From: Liquidambar formosana
Taxonomy: Eukaryota; Streptophyta; Magnoliopsida; Saxifragales; Altingiaceae
Reading direction: 5' to 3'
DNA: 64,000 bases
Assembly (NCBI GenBank): GCA_039720395.1
Contig: CM077827.1
Span: 17,409,822 to 17,473,821 of the forward strand
This document shows, piece by piece, positions 34,014-47,509 of this stretch (position 1 is its first letter; each line of letters begins with the position of its first letter). The position numbers and the translations under genes are program-made. Under the pieces are notes generated by a model. That model did no database searches, was not told the DNA's origin, and saw only the letters and a program-made list of their open reading frames with translations.

Positions 34014-35244
34014 ATGGCACAACAAGAGATGTACATAAAAGACATCACTCCTACAACTCCCCGTGGGTGGAGAGTTCGAATAAAGGTTAAAGAAAAACCC
34101 AGCATCAAAACCTTTAGAGGAAGCCCAACAAAATTGCAATCACTGATTCTAACAGATTCCAAGGTACTACACAAATACAAACACACAACAATTCATTTTT
34201 TTTTTCTGAAAAACACAATAAAAACACTATACCATTGTTCTTTTTCTTTACTACAAAACAGGGGGACCAAACACAAGCAAGTATTTGGGGTGAAGACATT
34301 GGCTGACTTGATAGCAGATTAAAAGAGCATACAGAATACTATATCTCCAATGCTATCATCAAGACAATACCCCCACAATACCAATATCTAGGCAACCCAT
34401 ATGATTGGAGAATCAGCCCTTCAACAGTGATAGAAGAGTGCCCAATTGATCAACAAAATACCATTACCACAGTTTATCAATTTACTCCATTCTCAGACTT
34501 CCAAAAATTTGTTGACAAAGGCACACCAATCAGTAAGTAACAAAACCTAGCTATCTTTAACAAATATACTAATTACAACACTTAAAAAATTTTACATTTC
34601 TACACTTTTGTAGATGTCATTGGGATCCTTCTCGATATGAAACCTCCTCGACAAACTATAACTACACAATGTACTGTGCAAGAAGCAATCATCATCAACC
34701 AAGAGTAATTCCTCAACTATTAAATTATTTCAATGACATAGTTATTCCCCATAGTTCTCAAATCTTACATTAATACAATAACACTGCATATTTATATCTT
34801 CTTTCAAACGAAAAATACTAACTATTTTATCTACTTCCAAAGGATGAAACCAACTCTTGTTACCTTTTGGGATCAATTGGCAGAGCATTCTTGTCCTCTT
34901 ATCTACGAAAAACTTTAAGAACGGCCTGTTATTGCACTCCTTAGAATTCATGTCTTGAAATACAATGGTAAAATTCAAATTCTTTCTTCATATAATCATT
35001 CCCATTTTTATTTATTTTACCAAAAATCTATCATTAATTGTTTCACAAATCTATGAATAAAGGTCAATCACTATCAACCAAAACTCCAACACCTCTACTT
35101 ATATCACCTGCAATTCCTGAAACTTCTGCATTGAGAACATGGTAAGACACATAACTACAACTCATAATAATAATATATATTAACTACTCAACTAACTACT
35201 TATTTTGAAACAGGTATGATGAAACAAAAAATGAGATTGATACC
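34014..35244 (+). pseudogene. Helitron RPA1-like single-strand DNA-binding protein, truncated
   Basis: Exons by GT/AG and frame: 34014-34163 (MAQQEMYIKDITPTTPRGW, LTDSK), 34262-34532 (GDQTQASIWGEDI, KEHTEYYISNAIIK), 34614-34704, 34843-34967 (LVTFWDQLAEH, RPVIALLRIHVLKYNG), 35063-35141 (ISPAIPETSALRTW) and 35214-35244 (YDETKNEID). The order matches the first two OB folds of replication protein A large subunit; plant Helitrons often carry such a gene, which would coat single-stranded transposition intermediates. TGA at 34304 and TAA at 34916 lie in frame. Exon 3 ends at GAGTAATT, where the donor must be GTAATT. The second Tat-like element cuts exon 6 at 35245. Confidence 0.8.
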
Positions 35245-37286
35245 TGTGAACCCACGAAAAAGCGCAGCGCGGAGCCCACAAGGGTTTGGCAAAAATGATA
35301 ATAGGTATGAAAGACAACAAACAAAAAGGGAGTCGCCACCTCATTTTTTAGGGAAAAGAGGAAAACCACAAAAATGTTTTATTTTCAAAACCACATGACT
35401 CCATTAAAGGAAAAGCAAAGTCTTTGAAACCAGAAAATTGGATCCGGGGGCTAAGTTACGACGTGGGAAGGTTCTGGGCAAAAACCCATAGGCACCCACA
35501 TCGCCCGAGTTGGTCTCTTAATTTAATTGGGCTAACTTAATATCTTTTCCACTCAAATATCATCATATATCATCACAAGGCAGCATGCATATCATATATT
35601 TCATCCAATCATCTCATGCACAATCACTCAAATAAAACAAAACAGAAAAAAAGAACAAAAGAAAAGAAAAGAAAAAGCCTAGGATACTTGGATCCTAGAA
35701 CGGACTTGAGCCTCACGAAGAGCGCCTACGTACCATGCAGCGAAATACATGGATCAAAGTCCACGTAGTTCGAAAAGAATAGGGTTACAACTTAATACAA
35801 ACCTATGGTAAAAACCCTAGGTTTCCTCATTTGAAAATACATTGATTAAATCCAAAACTGAAAACTTCCACAAGAGGAAAACTTTGATAAAAACCAGAAT
35901 TTATTATTGAAGGAAACCCTTGATAATTACCATAAACTTGTATTAAGAAGTAACCCGAGGAGGGAGAAGAGAAAAGAAAGAAAAAGAAAGGTGAATTGGG
36001 GCACCTTCAAACCCTACTTACCTAAGCGCACAAGCTCCTAACATTAGCCATTTTAGACCATAGCAGCCCTATTTGCAATAGGACAAGCATTGTACCTGTT
36101 TGCACCCTTACAAGTGCACAAAATCATGCAAAGAAAGCAATATGCAAATCTGGACAGAACCTTGACAAGGCCTAAAATCATCCATTAATCATGCAAACAA
36201 CAAGAATAATGAATAACTAAGGACTCTAACTCAATCCTACATGCAATGACTCGACTAACATGCATAAAAACCTATGAAAGACACACTAACAAGCATAAGA
36301 GACTCCAATAACATCAATAAACATGATAACAAAGCTCATTCTAATAAAAAAGATGATATTTCATGTAAAATAAGGAAATAGACCTTCCTACAGCGAGCTT
36401 TCTTAAGCGAAACTATCCTAAGATAATTTCACGTAAAAAAGTCGTTATGGGGAGGTGCAATCAACATATCCTACGTAAAATATATACCCTAGAACATAAT
36501 AGAAGTGATTTCATGCTTAAACACATCACAGAAGACTCTCATACAAAACCTCACTCAACGAAAAGGATAATTATCCTTAGAAAAGGATAATATCTCCAAA
36601 AAACCTATAAAACATACTATATGAATGCAAACCTAGCATGATTCAACTATATGCAGCATATATAGAATGACTATGATGAGAAACAACTCAAAAAGCTAAG
36701 CTAAGCATGCTGTATGAAACTTGTGTGATTTCAGGGTTATCGAAACCCTAATCTCACAACTATGCATTAGAACCTATGAAACGACTCTACGACATGCTCA
36801 AATTATCATGAATATCATTCATATCACATATACTAACTAACAGGAGCATCAATTCATGATAACAATCACAGCAACCTAAACATGTGAACTATACATGATT
36901 TAAGAGGATAAAACGAATAAGGCTATCAAATCCTTAGTAAACCAGGGATTATCAAGCATATAAAGCCATGAACTATCCTAAAATCATTCATATAACATCA
37001 TGTAAACATTGAATTCAATCCATAAGAAGAGCAATTGCATGCACCACAACTATCTTAAAAGAAGAAGAAGAAAGAGAAGAAGGAGAAACAGAAATTCATG
37101 TTCAGCATTAAAGGGATAGGCTTACCTCTTGTAGACTCTTCCTTGTCTTCAAACCTCTTGTTTCCTTGCTTGCTTAGGGTTGAAGAGCCTCCTCTTGAAG
37201 TCCTTCTAGCTCTCCAAACTCGTAGCTCCCTCTCTCTCTAAATGTAAAGTGCAATTCTCCTCCCTCTATGTGCTGAATATCATATC

Positions 37287-37294
37287 CTTTATAC
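37287..37294 (-). promoter_or_regulatory. TATA box in element 2 LTR
   Basis: Minus strand GTATAAAGGATATG, about 200 bp downstream (minus-strand sense) of the dyad array at 37484-37563. The solo LTR has CTATATAAAGG at 40201-40210. Confidence 0.5.
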
Positions 37295-37483
37295 AGAGAA
37301 CTGACCCCCTAAACCAATGGCTAAGATTAATTCATTAAACAATGATCCTAAGGCTATTAGAGACTCTCTTGGTGCTCAAACAACTCAAACCTACACACTC
37401 CTAAGCTCAGACAAGTTGTTTTGGCGGAGGAAACCGTCAAAAGAGGGAAAGAAGAGTCAGAGTTCGAGTTGAGGACAGACTCT

Positions 37484-37563
37484 CTCGGGTGACCAACTAG
37501 GCCTGGACGGTTAGCCGTCTGGGCTTGGACGGCTGACCGTCCAGCCCCGGACGGTTACCCGAG
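37484..37563. repeat. Dyad array in element 2 LTR
   Basis: Four modules with a period of 22 bp: a divergent CGGGTGACCAACTAGG (about 37486), GACGGTTAGCCGTC (37506), GACGGCTGACCGTC (37528) and GACGGTTACCCGAG (37550). The two middle ones are 5-bp arms around a 4-bp centre. The outer modules are inverted relative to each other (CGGGTGACC / GGTTACCCG). Confidence 0.9.
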
Positions 37564-38161
37564 GCCCTCCTATTTCCGCTTCGGTTTTGACTTCCACTTG
37601 CTTCAGAAGTCCTAAAATCTTCAAATTAAGTCCGATTTTGACGAAATAAAAGCCAAAACGACCGTGTTTCGAAGGGGAACACATTTTTAGGCATTTTAGG
37701 ACAAAAATCCTCAACCATGGGTGCATGGTTAGGTTTTACAAAGGTGGTTAACCATGGTGCTTCACCATCGCTAAGCTGGGTTTGTACACAAGGTCGAACC
37801 GAATGCTTTCCCAATCGAAAATTGATCTTTCTAAACATGTTTAGGACATAAATAAAACCCAATTGAAGTTAAATGAGAGAGAATTGATTGGGTCTTATGA
37901 GTCAATTTGAGCAAACCAAGAAAGGGTCTTTTAGCCAACCCGAACCATTACGAGCCGAATTGATCTTAAACCATTAATTCATGAAATTGAACCTATATAT
38001 GGACTCTATATACTCATATGAACTTGATGGAATGACTTGGGATTCATTCCAAGGTCAAATGGAAAATATACGACTTGAAAGACGATTATGCCCTTAAAGT
38101 CGCAAAAGTTCTTATTGACCATCGAGATGAACTCCAAATCACTTTAAAATTCATACACATG

Positions 38162-41100
38162 CGTGAACCCACGAAAAGAGGGCACGGAGCCCACAAGGGA
38201 TTTGGCGAAAAGGATTTTATGGATGGGTGAAAGACAACAAACGAAAAGGAGTCGCCACCTCATTTTTTAGGGAAAAGAGGAAAACCACAAAAATGTTTTA
38301 TTTTCAAAACCACATGACTCCATTAAAGGAAAAGCAAAGTCTTTGAAACCAGAAAATTGGATTCGGGGGCTAAGTTACGACGTGGGAAGGTTCTGGGCTA
38401 AGCCCATAGGCACCCACATCGCCCGAGTTGGTCTCTTAATTTAATTGGGCTAACTTAAGATCTTTTCCACTCAAATATCATCATATATCATCACAAGGCA
38501 GCATGCATATCATATATTTCATCCAATCATCTCATGCACAATCACTCAAATAAAACAAAACAGAAAGAAAAGAAAAGAAAAAGCCTAGGATACTTGGATC
38601 CTAGGACGGACTTGAGCCTCACGAAGAGCGCCTACGTACCATGCAACGAAATACATGGATCAAAGTCCGCGTAGTTCGAAAAGAATAGGGTTACAACCTA
38701 ATACAAACCTATGGTAAAAACCCTAGGTTTCCTTATTTGAAAGAGAATTGAATAAACAAGTTTGAATTTAGGAAAACTTCCACAAAATGGAAACCTTGAT
38801 AAAAAAACCAGAATTTATTATTGAAGGAAACCTTTGATAATTACCATAAGCTTGTATTAAGAAGTAACCCTAGGAGGGAGAAGAGAAAAGAAAGAAAAAG
38901 AAAGGTGAATTGGGGCACCTTCAAACCCTATTTACCTGAGCGCACAAGCTCCAATCATTAGCCATTTCAGACTATAGCAGCCCTATTTGCAATAGGACAA
39001 GCATTGTACCTGTTTGCACCCTTACAAATGCACAAAACCATGCAAAAAGAGCAATATACCATTCTGGACAGAACCATGAAGATGCCTAAAATTATCCATT
39101 AATCACGCAAACAACAAGAATAATGAATAACTAAGGACTCTAACTCAATCCTACATGCAATGACTCGACTAACATGCATAAAAATCTATGAAAGACACAC
39201 TAACAAGCATAAGGGACTCCAATAACATCAATAAACATGATAACAAAGCATATTCTAATAAAAAAGATGATATTTCATGTAAAATATGAAAATAGACCTT
39301 CCTACGGCGAGCTTTCTTAAGCGAAACTATCCTAGGATAATTTCACGTAAGAAAGTCGTTATGGGGAGGTGCAATCAGCATATCCTACGTAAAATATATA
39401 CCCTAGAACACAATAGAAGTGATTTCATGCTTAAACACATCACAGAAGACTCTCATACAAAACCTCACTCAATGAAAAGGATAATTATCCTTAGAAAAGG
39501 ATAATATCTCCAAAAACCCTATAAAATATACTATATGAATGCAAACCTAGCATGATTCAACTATATGCAGCATATATAGAATGACTATGATGAGCAACAA
39601 CTCAAAAAGCTAAGCTAAGCATGCTGTATAAGACCTATGCGATTTCAGGGTTATCGAAACCCTAATCTCACAACTATGCATTAAAACCTATGAAACAACT
39701 CTAAGACATGCTCAAATTATCATGAATATCATTCATATAACATATATTGACTAACAAGAACATCCACACATGATAATAATCACAGCAACCTAAACATGTG
39801 AACTATGCATGATTTAAGAGGATAGAACGAATAAGGCTATCTAATCCTTAGTAAACCAGGGATTATCAAGCATATAAAGCCATGAACTATCCTAAAATCA
39901 TTCATATAACATCATGTAAACATTGAATTCAACCCATAAGAAGAACAATTGCATGCACCACAACTATCCTAGAAGGAGAAGAAGAAAGAGAAGAAGGAGA
40001 AGTAGGAATTCATGTTCAGCATAAAAGGGATAGGCTTACCTCTTGTAGACTCTTCCTTGTCTTCAATCCTCTTGTTTCCTTGCTTGCTTGGGGTTGAAGA
40101 GCCTCCTCTTGAAGTCCTTCTAGCTCTCCAAACTCGTAGCTCCCTCTCTCTCTAAGTGTAAAGTGCAATTCACCTCCTCCTATGTGCTGAATATCATGTC
40201 CTTTATATAGAGAACTGACCCCATAAACCAATGGCTAGGATTAATTCATTAAATAATGATCCTAGGGCTATTAGAGACTCTCTTGGTGCTCAAACAACTC
40301 AAACCTACACACTCCTAAGCTCAAACAAGTTGTTTTGGCGGAGGAAACCGTCAAAAGAGGGAAAGAAGAGTCAGAGTTCGAGTTGAGGACGAACTCTCTC
40401 GGGTGACCAACTAGGCCTGGACGGTTAGCCGTCTGGGCTTGGACGGCTGACCGTCCAGCCCCGGACGGTTACCCGAGGCCCTCCTATTTTGGCTCCGCTT
40501 TTGACTCCCACTTGCTGTAGAAGTCCTAAAATCTTCAAATTAAGTCTGATTTTGACGAAATAAAAGCCAAAACGACCGTGTTTCGAAGGGGAACACATTT
40601 TTAGGCATTTTAGGACAAAAATCTTCAACCATGGGTGTATGGTTAGGTTTTACAAAGGTGGTTAACCATGGTGCCTCACCGTCGCTAAGCTGGGTTTGTA
40701 CACAAGGTCGAACCAAATGCTTTCCCAATCGAAAATTGATCTTTCTAAACATGTTTAGGACATAAATAAAGCCCAATTGAACTTAATTGAGAGAAAATTG
40801 ATTGGATCTTATGAGTCAATTTGAGCAAACCAAGAAAGGGTTTTTTAGCCAACCCGAACCATTATGAGCCGAATTGATCTTAAACCATTAATTCATGAAA
40901 TTGAACCTCTATATGGACTCTATATAACCATATGAACTTGATGGGATGACTCGGGATTCATTCCAAGGTCAAATGGAAAATATACGGCTTAAAAGACGAT
41001 TATGCCCTTAAAGTCGTAAAAGTTCTTATTGACCATCGAGATGAACTCCAAATCACTTCAAAATTCATACACATGATATTCAATGCCATAGAAACTCAAT

Positions 41101-41183
41101 GCAAAAGACTAGACTCAAAAAGGACTCAAAATCCTACATGAAATGATATGTCCTAGCTAAAGTGACAAAAATGGGGTGTGACA
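38162..41183 (-). mobile_element. Nested solo LTR of the element 2 family
   Basis: A complete 3,022-bp LTR without internal sequence, inserted in the LTR of element 2. ACATG flanks it on both sides (38157-38161 and 41184-41188). Its last base differs from the outer copy (CGTGAACCC instead of TGTGAACCC on the plus strand). It carries its own dyad array at 40401-40477. Solo LTRs arise by recombination between the two LTRs of an inserted element. Confidence 0.93.
40401..40477. repeat. Dyad array in the solo LTR
   Basis: GGGTGACCAACTAG (40401), GACGGTTAGCCGTC (40420), GACGGCTGACCGTC (40442) and GACGGTTACCCGAG (40464), steps near 22 bp. On the minus strand it lies about 190-270 bp upstream of the TATA box at 40201-40209. 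Confidence 0.9.
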
Positions 41184-41188
41184 ACATG

Positions 41189-41270
41189 ATATTCAATGCC
41201 ATAGAAACTCAATGCAAAAGACTAGACTCAAAAAGGACTCAAAATCCTACATGAAATGATATGTCCTAAC
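41189..41270 (-). repeat. LTR of element 2, middle fragment
   Basis: An 82-bp piece between the solo LTR and copia copy 1, duplicating the last bases of the solo LTR (ATTCAATGCCATAG... to ATGTCCTA). It continues after the copia element at 50964. Confidence 0.9.
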
Positions 41271-42929
41271 TGTTGGGAATCGAACAAGAGGGAAAAATAC
41301 AAAGGCGGAATATAAAAATTTTTCCTACGATTCCCAATCCCATGAATCTAACTATGCATAACACAAAATCAAACCCTAACTACGAAGAGGGTTAGAACAC
41401 TTACAGAATTTTTGTCTTCTCCGTTTTGCTCCAAGCTTCGACTCCGGACAGCGGTGAAATGAGCAGCCCAAGTGTGCTGCCTCCAACGGTATCCACACCT
41501 AGCTAGAGCTTCAAGTCCTTTCTTTCTTCTTCCTTGTTGTTGCTAGAGGTGGAGAAGAGAGAGAGAGAGAAGAGAGCCTCCAAGGGGCTGGACGGCTAGG
41601 GTTTATTGTGCAAGCCTCTTATGCCATGTCACACATAAGTGTGCCTTATATAGGCAGCCCACTAAAGGGGGCTGGCCATGGGGAAGAAACCCTAATAGGG
41701 TTATGTGTAATTACTCTTAATTGCACATTAACCCCTATTATTTGTATCAAATACAAATAGGCCCATAAAGAACTATTCTTTATTCACTAAAACCCTTTCT
41801 CTCATAGACTTTAAAGCCCTTCTTGCATGATCAGTGTGTGACCCATTGGGTTCACATCATCAAGTAGTAGGAATAGCACGAGGTGTGCACAATGGAACTC
41901 TTTCCATTTAGGGTCTAATTGGAACTCCTTCCAATTCCCTAATTGATTATAACTCACTTATATCAATTAGGGCTTCTACTAACCATGAGTAACACCTAGC
42001 ATATGGCTCATGGTGTGGTCCTTAATGAGGCGAATAGTCATTTACAAAGAACCCTTCTGTTATAGTTTATAGGTTACAATTGCATCCTTCCTTCAATACA
42101 ATGTCTCCAATTGAACTAATAGGACATGGAAGTCTATCAAGTCCCTAGTTCAATTACTTTATACTCATTCATAGATATCAACTCATTGATGAACTCATGA
42201 AACTCTTTTCATATTCATCCTACCATGGCCATGGATTTAATGAGTTATATTATGAATGTTATATGAGACATTCTCTCTCTTTTTCCTGAGAGTGATGGAT
42301 CCTTTGTTGATCACTCACATGCCTTCATACACATAGCAGTAGGGCCAATGAACACCTTTGCAGACCCCTGAATAGGATCTGCACTTAGTGTTATCAAACT
42401 TCTAAAGCTACATACATAAGGCAACTATGGTGTCTCAGGTCTAAGGATTACTTGTACCACTATAACAATGAGAAACTGATTGACAGGCAGGATAAAACTC
42501 CATTCAGTTTATCTCATATCTTTGGTCACATTCAGTGTACCTATTCTTATAATAGGCACCCACTTGTTGGTTGTAGTGTCTCCACACAAATAGCTTGAGA
42601 CTAGCTATCCTCCTATAGAGTCAACCTAACAAGTGCTAGTCCTATGGTTCATTACTGTCCATCATAGTGAACCTTCAACCAGGAATACTTAAGGAGTTTA
42701 GTACAGAGATATATCTATAGTCTCAAAATTACAACTCTTTGTAATTCCATATTCTCAACTCTAACTCCATGGACATATTATGTAAATATAAATGATGCAT
42801 ATAAACATAATAGAATAAGCCCTTTTATTAAATCAATAATAAATGTGACATACATAAATGAAATCAAATGATTGTTCCTAATCCCTAAACAATCATCTCT
42901 ATGATTGGCTCTAGGGCATAATCCTAACA
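41271..42929 (-). repeat. 3' LTR of copia copy 1
   Basis: 1,659 bp, TGTTAGGATTATGCCC... to ...CGATTCCCAACA on the minus strand. Differs from 49300-50958 at CCATGG/CCACGG, CTTTATTC/CTTTTTTC and CCCTTTTATT/CCCTCTTATT. Confidence 0.97.
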
Positions 42930-42949
42930 ATCTCCCACTTGCACTAAAG

Positions 42950-44700
42950 CCAATCGACCATGTATCGCATACCTATCTTCTCAAGATGTTGGTCTTAGAC
43001 ATAACCAATTATGTTTTAAAGCTTTAGTCAGTTGGTCTACAAAAACTTATGTAGATAATATCTTCTGTAATGTATCTATTACCTCTTCCAATGATTCCTC
43101 TAATCACTTGGAATTGTCACTCTATGAGTTTGGACTTTTGATGAGACCGTGATTCCTATACTTGAGCTATAGACCCATTGTTGTCACAAAACAAGGTGTG
43201 GGCAACTCAATGGAAGGAACACTCTAAGTTCTAAATGAACTTATAGATCCAAACAGTCTCCTAGACAATGCGACAATTAATTCACCCTTAATAATGGAAT
43301 CCACTGTATCTTTCATACAGTTCTTCCATTAAGTATTTCACCAACTAAAGTGAATATAAAATATACCCCATATGGATTATATCCAAATCCATATACCCAT
43401 CTACTATGAGTTTACAATTTCCATATACAATCCAATATTCCAAATTTGAATTGACTGATAACTATTTGTAACAATTACAACATAATAGATATCAGGTTCA
43501 GTACATAGTGTAGAATAAGGCTTCTTAACACTTTAAGAACCTTACTTGTGTTATCCTAGGGCACATGCCCTTGAATAATGAATTCTTATCTGAAGTAAAT
43601 CAGACCTCCCTTAGAATTCTCCATGTTGAACTCCTTCAACATTTCAACTATGTTTGATGATTTGGAGATACTTAGCAATCTATATGATCTATCTCTATAG
43701 ATCTTGGTGGATGCTTCTGCCAAATCTTTCATGAATTAGTTTTTCTCCAAAAACCAAAACTTTACATTAGATAACATTCATATATCATTCATAATGATTA
43801 GGATGTCATCTATACTTAGGATAAAGAAAAACGACCGCACTCCCACTAACCTTTTATACACTCATGGTCCATCTATGCAATGAGAGAAATCAAACAATTT
43901 GATTACTTCAACTTTATAGATGTTCTAATTATGAGAACCTTGTAGTCTATTAATAGACTTCTATAACTTACACACTTTTATGGTTTTTCACCATTTGATA
44001 TAACATCTTTATATCCTTTTTGACATATCTTATATTCAAAATGTGTGTTTATAGATAACAAGATCCAAATGGATTTCAGCATAACTATTATCAAACAAGT
44101 TTCTTTATAGACAACTTTTTGCCTATGTTGAAAACATTCTTAAATAGCCAAGCCTTTTAGGTCTCTACCTATCCATATTGGATTTAATGACTCTTAGTCA
44201 TTTCTCGAGTTGATGTGAAACATCGTCTAGTCATAATCAATAGGATTATCTTGGTGATCTTTATCACCAAAGAACAATTCTTTCACATTCTAATGGAGAT
44301 ACAATATCTCTCTTATGTTAAAGAAATATCCAATTTGATCTATGAAAAGAATGTGGTGTAATTAAAGGTTTTGCCTCAATAGGGGCAAGGGTTGGATCTT
44401 TGTTGGTTTGTGGCTTTACAAACAATTCTGTAAATTCTATCTACTTTTGCATCTTTCTTGAATGAACTCTTTCTCAAGAAAATCCAGCAATCATCCTAAT
44501 GGACAACTTTTGTTCATTAGAGTAATAGAAATACTATCCCAACCACTTTTAGGATATACCACAATTCAACACTTGACCTTATTTCCAGATTGTCTACATT
44601 ATGTTTCCAGACAAACGTAGCACAAGCCCAAGCCTTAACTTCTTTAAGTTGGGTTTCTTCCCATATCATATCTGATATAATTGGGACAAAACTGGAGTGA
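42950..44700 (-). pseudogene. Copia pol remnant (integrase end, reverse transcriptase, RNase H)
   Basis: Broken minus-strand frames resemble Ty1/copia pol. Near 44,550: YPKSGWDSIF and FLEKEFIQERCKSR (integrase C-terminal side). Near 44,090: VMLKSIWILLSINTNFEYKI, start of the reverse transcriptase. Near 43,850: VSGSAVVFLYP, where the YVDD segment would follow but is lost. Near 43,180: LFCDNNGSIAQV and ESRSHQKSK, the RNase H core. Stops and frame changes occur every few dozen codons. No gag was recognised upstream. The same broken stretch starts in copy 2 at about 63,340, so the damage predates both insertions. Confidence 0.7.
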
Positions 44701-45987
44701 ACCCTAAATTATCAATATGTAGCAATTTTAAGGTATATCCTAGATGGATACATTAGTAAAACTCATCATGGATCAAACCATATCTTAATAGGGTTCAATT
44801 TGTTCTCTTAGATTCACCATTGAGCTATGGTATTCTAAGATGAGTCTACTATAATTGAATGCATGCTCTACATGACTGTATACATCACAATGTATAGTCA
44901 AATTATAAATGTAACTCATTCACTTCACCAAGTAAAAGATGGGTTTGGTCATCTCATAACCAAGTCATAATCGTTACATTTAAATGAGAGTCTCTACATC
45001 TCTTGTATTCTCGGAATACGTTGCATTCGCTCTAATTAGTCATTTAAATTCGGAAATCAAATTTCTAGAATGTCTTAAATGACTTAGTTAAGAAATAAGT
45101 TCCCAAAATTAATCTAGCAACTCTTGCTCTATTAAAATTTTTAAAGGTAACTTATTATCTACTTAACTTTCTGCTTTGATTTAGATTATACTAGAATCCA
45201 AAAACCAAGAAGCAGAACTAACCAACAATTTAGTTTAGAGCATAAACCAAAACTTCAAAAGTTTGGTTCTTCTAGGAAGACTGATACTTTATCAAGTTCC
45301 CTTTACAATACCTTATATTTACTACAAAATAATTATATTTCTTTGTCTTTGACTTTTCAAGACTTGCTTTCCTCTATGCTTCCATTTTAAATCACATCTA
45401 GCTTCTCAAGCTATTCTATGTGATTAATCATTTTTCAAAAGAATGATTATTAATAAACAACTTTTATTACATCCTAGTCCAGAAGAAGTCCTTTATAACT
45501 ACTATACTTTATAGTATTATTTTACTCACTATACAACCTTTGTATGTGATGTAGGACATCAAAGGCACTTGCATTGACTAATTTTGCTTCTGAAGCTCAT
45601 TAGTCATAGATACTATCATATAGTATGGCAACAAGATGCCAATTGCGCATAGTGTCTTTTTCTTCTTAGGATGTTTTATGGAGGGCCTTTAATAAAAGGC
45701 CTAATAGCATATAAACAATCTTTTGAAATTGAGAACAATTCTCAATTTCCTAAGTCAATCAAAGAAATCGGGTTTAGTCAAACTATCAATATCCTATATT
45801 AGGAAATAGGGGTTTTGAGGTGAGTAATTAGGTAATCTACATAAACAAAGAATTAGATTTCATTTTTATCCATAATGATTGGGTCTTTAATCATATGGTA
45901 CCTCCCACTATTTTATCAAATTCCATACACCCTCTAATGGAATTCGGGAATCTCATTCCTAATGGGGATTGGGGTCCCACTGTGACC

Positions 45988-46205
45988 TAGAAGCCTCACA
46001 TGTTAGTTTCTTGGCTTCTAACCCACAATAAGAAGACAACTCTTTGTCTATTGCTTCATAAGCAAGTTCCAATCGTTTTGCCTCTAGGGAACATACACCT
46101 CACATGTTAGTTTCTTGGAATACTTCCCTAGTTAAGTTAAACCCATCATTCACACAGGTATGTTTCGCCAAATATATACCTCACATGTTAGTTTCTTGGT
46201 ATATA
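45988..46205 (-). other. Three stem-loops with one conserved loop (copia copy 1)
   Basis: The loop AAGAAACTAACATGTGA (minus-strand sense) occurs three times: loops at 45996-46012, 46100-46116 and 46181-46197. Each is closed by CC/GG and flanked by different complementary arms: TAGAAGCC/GGCTTCTA, CTAGGGAA/TTCCCTAG with an internal loop, and TATATACC/GGTATATA. The sequence changes but the pairing is kept. Same structures at 61816-62033 in copy 2. Confidence 0.8.
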
Positions 46206-47509
46206 CCAGTTTAGGCACCCCATGATATCTCATATGTGATAGTTTCAAGTAATGTCTTTAACATGGGTAGCTCCTACATGTCTGCAGCCAGGTACCCACA
46301 TTAAGGGACGTTAGATGATCCTATAATGATGGAAGGCAATGAAGAATTCATTCCCCAATGACTTCTCCATTTTCAACTTAATATTAAATAAGAGGGGTTT
46401 TAAAGGGTCTCATCAAATTAACATGCATCCTATGTATCAAAATTTAAACATATAAATTATGCTATTTATAATCATACATCTCATGCTATTATAAATCATA
46501 CATCGCATGTTATTATATATCAACATATATAAAGTACCATATTTTGATATTAGTCCCTAAGTGAATAGGTAACATATACCAAACTATGGTATTGGAGCTA
46601 ATACAATTATCTCATAAATTAAAGCTCCCACTATGATGATTATGGACTTTGAGAGGATTCAATCCAAGCCAATAGATTGAATCCAAGGTCTAAGGTGGGT
46701 GTAGGTGATCGTAAAATAAACCATTCGTAACATGCATGCTTTCTTGAAACACTTCTCTAAGCTTTCAAGTCCTTCAATCTGCTCCCTTGGCTTGATGGCC
46801 TCCACCATTGGCTTGTTGGGCTCTATCATGCTCCTTTGGGTCCACCATGCTCCTTAGTGCGCTCTCGATTACATAACATTTACATAATTTAAAGAAAGGG
46901 ATACATAAGGGGAATGTGGGGGTACATAAGAGAATGATAGAGAGAGAGGGAGAGGGAAGGTGGCATGCAAGCCCCAAATAAATTACATCACCTTAATAAA
47001 ATTACAACTCTTGAAAAATTATTACAACCCATTCATAAGACGGCCAATCACAATTGGTTTAAGGGGTATAGTCCATAATCATCATCCAAACACATACATA
47101 CAATCTCATTGCATAATGTAAAGAAAAACTGTAAGCATTAAGACATATGGGCATTATAGTAATTCTCTTGAATGATTTACATTAATCTCATTAATGCATC
47201 CTAATCTTATTAGGTTTAAACAAAAATATCCAGAATTAAATAAAGTCTTAACATTTAAGACATTTAGTTTCAATTAATCAAATTAATAGAAGCATATAAA
47301 GTTTCCTAAAATAACTCTAATATCCAATATTAGGGTTTCCTTATTTAAACAAAACAATTTCATTTAATTAAGAATTTCCAGATTTTAATTTAATCCCCAA
47401 TTGTATTTTAAACCATTTAAAACATTATAAAATTAATCAATATTAATTAAATAATTAACATGGGAATTAAATAAAATCAATTAAATGATGAATTAGTGCA
47501 TTAGGGTTT

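Larger units (their letters stand above)
4982..35244 (+). mobile_element. Autonomous-type Helitron, decayed and interrupted by other elements
   Basis: Helitrons move by rolling-circle replication using a Rep/helicase protein. The coding evidence (25390-35244) is strong: Rep plus PIF1-type helicase, then an RPA1-like gene in the same orientation, as in plant Helitrons. The proposed left end is the TC at 4982 just after an A: TCTATTACCATTATAAAAG resembles the 5' ends of plant Helitrons, which begin with TC and insert between A and T. On that reading 4982-6490, 22671-22750 and 24945 onward are parts of one Helitron, split by the Tat element (6496-22665) and the TIR element (22761-24934). The 3' end (hairpin plus CTRR) is not in the window because the second Tat element interrupts RPA exon 6 at 35245. 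The left boundary is inference. Confidence 0.5.
35245..38161 (-). repeat. LTR of element 2, distal (end) part
   Basis: Begins TGTGAACCCACGAAAA on the plus strand (the LTR end) and is about 95% similar to 38162-41183 by eye. It breaks at ACATG (38157-38161), where the solo LTR was inserted. It contains the dyad array at 37484-37563 and a minus-strand TATA box near 37287. Confidence 0.9.
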
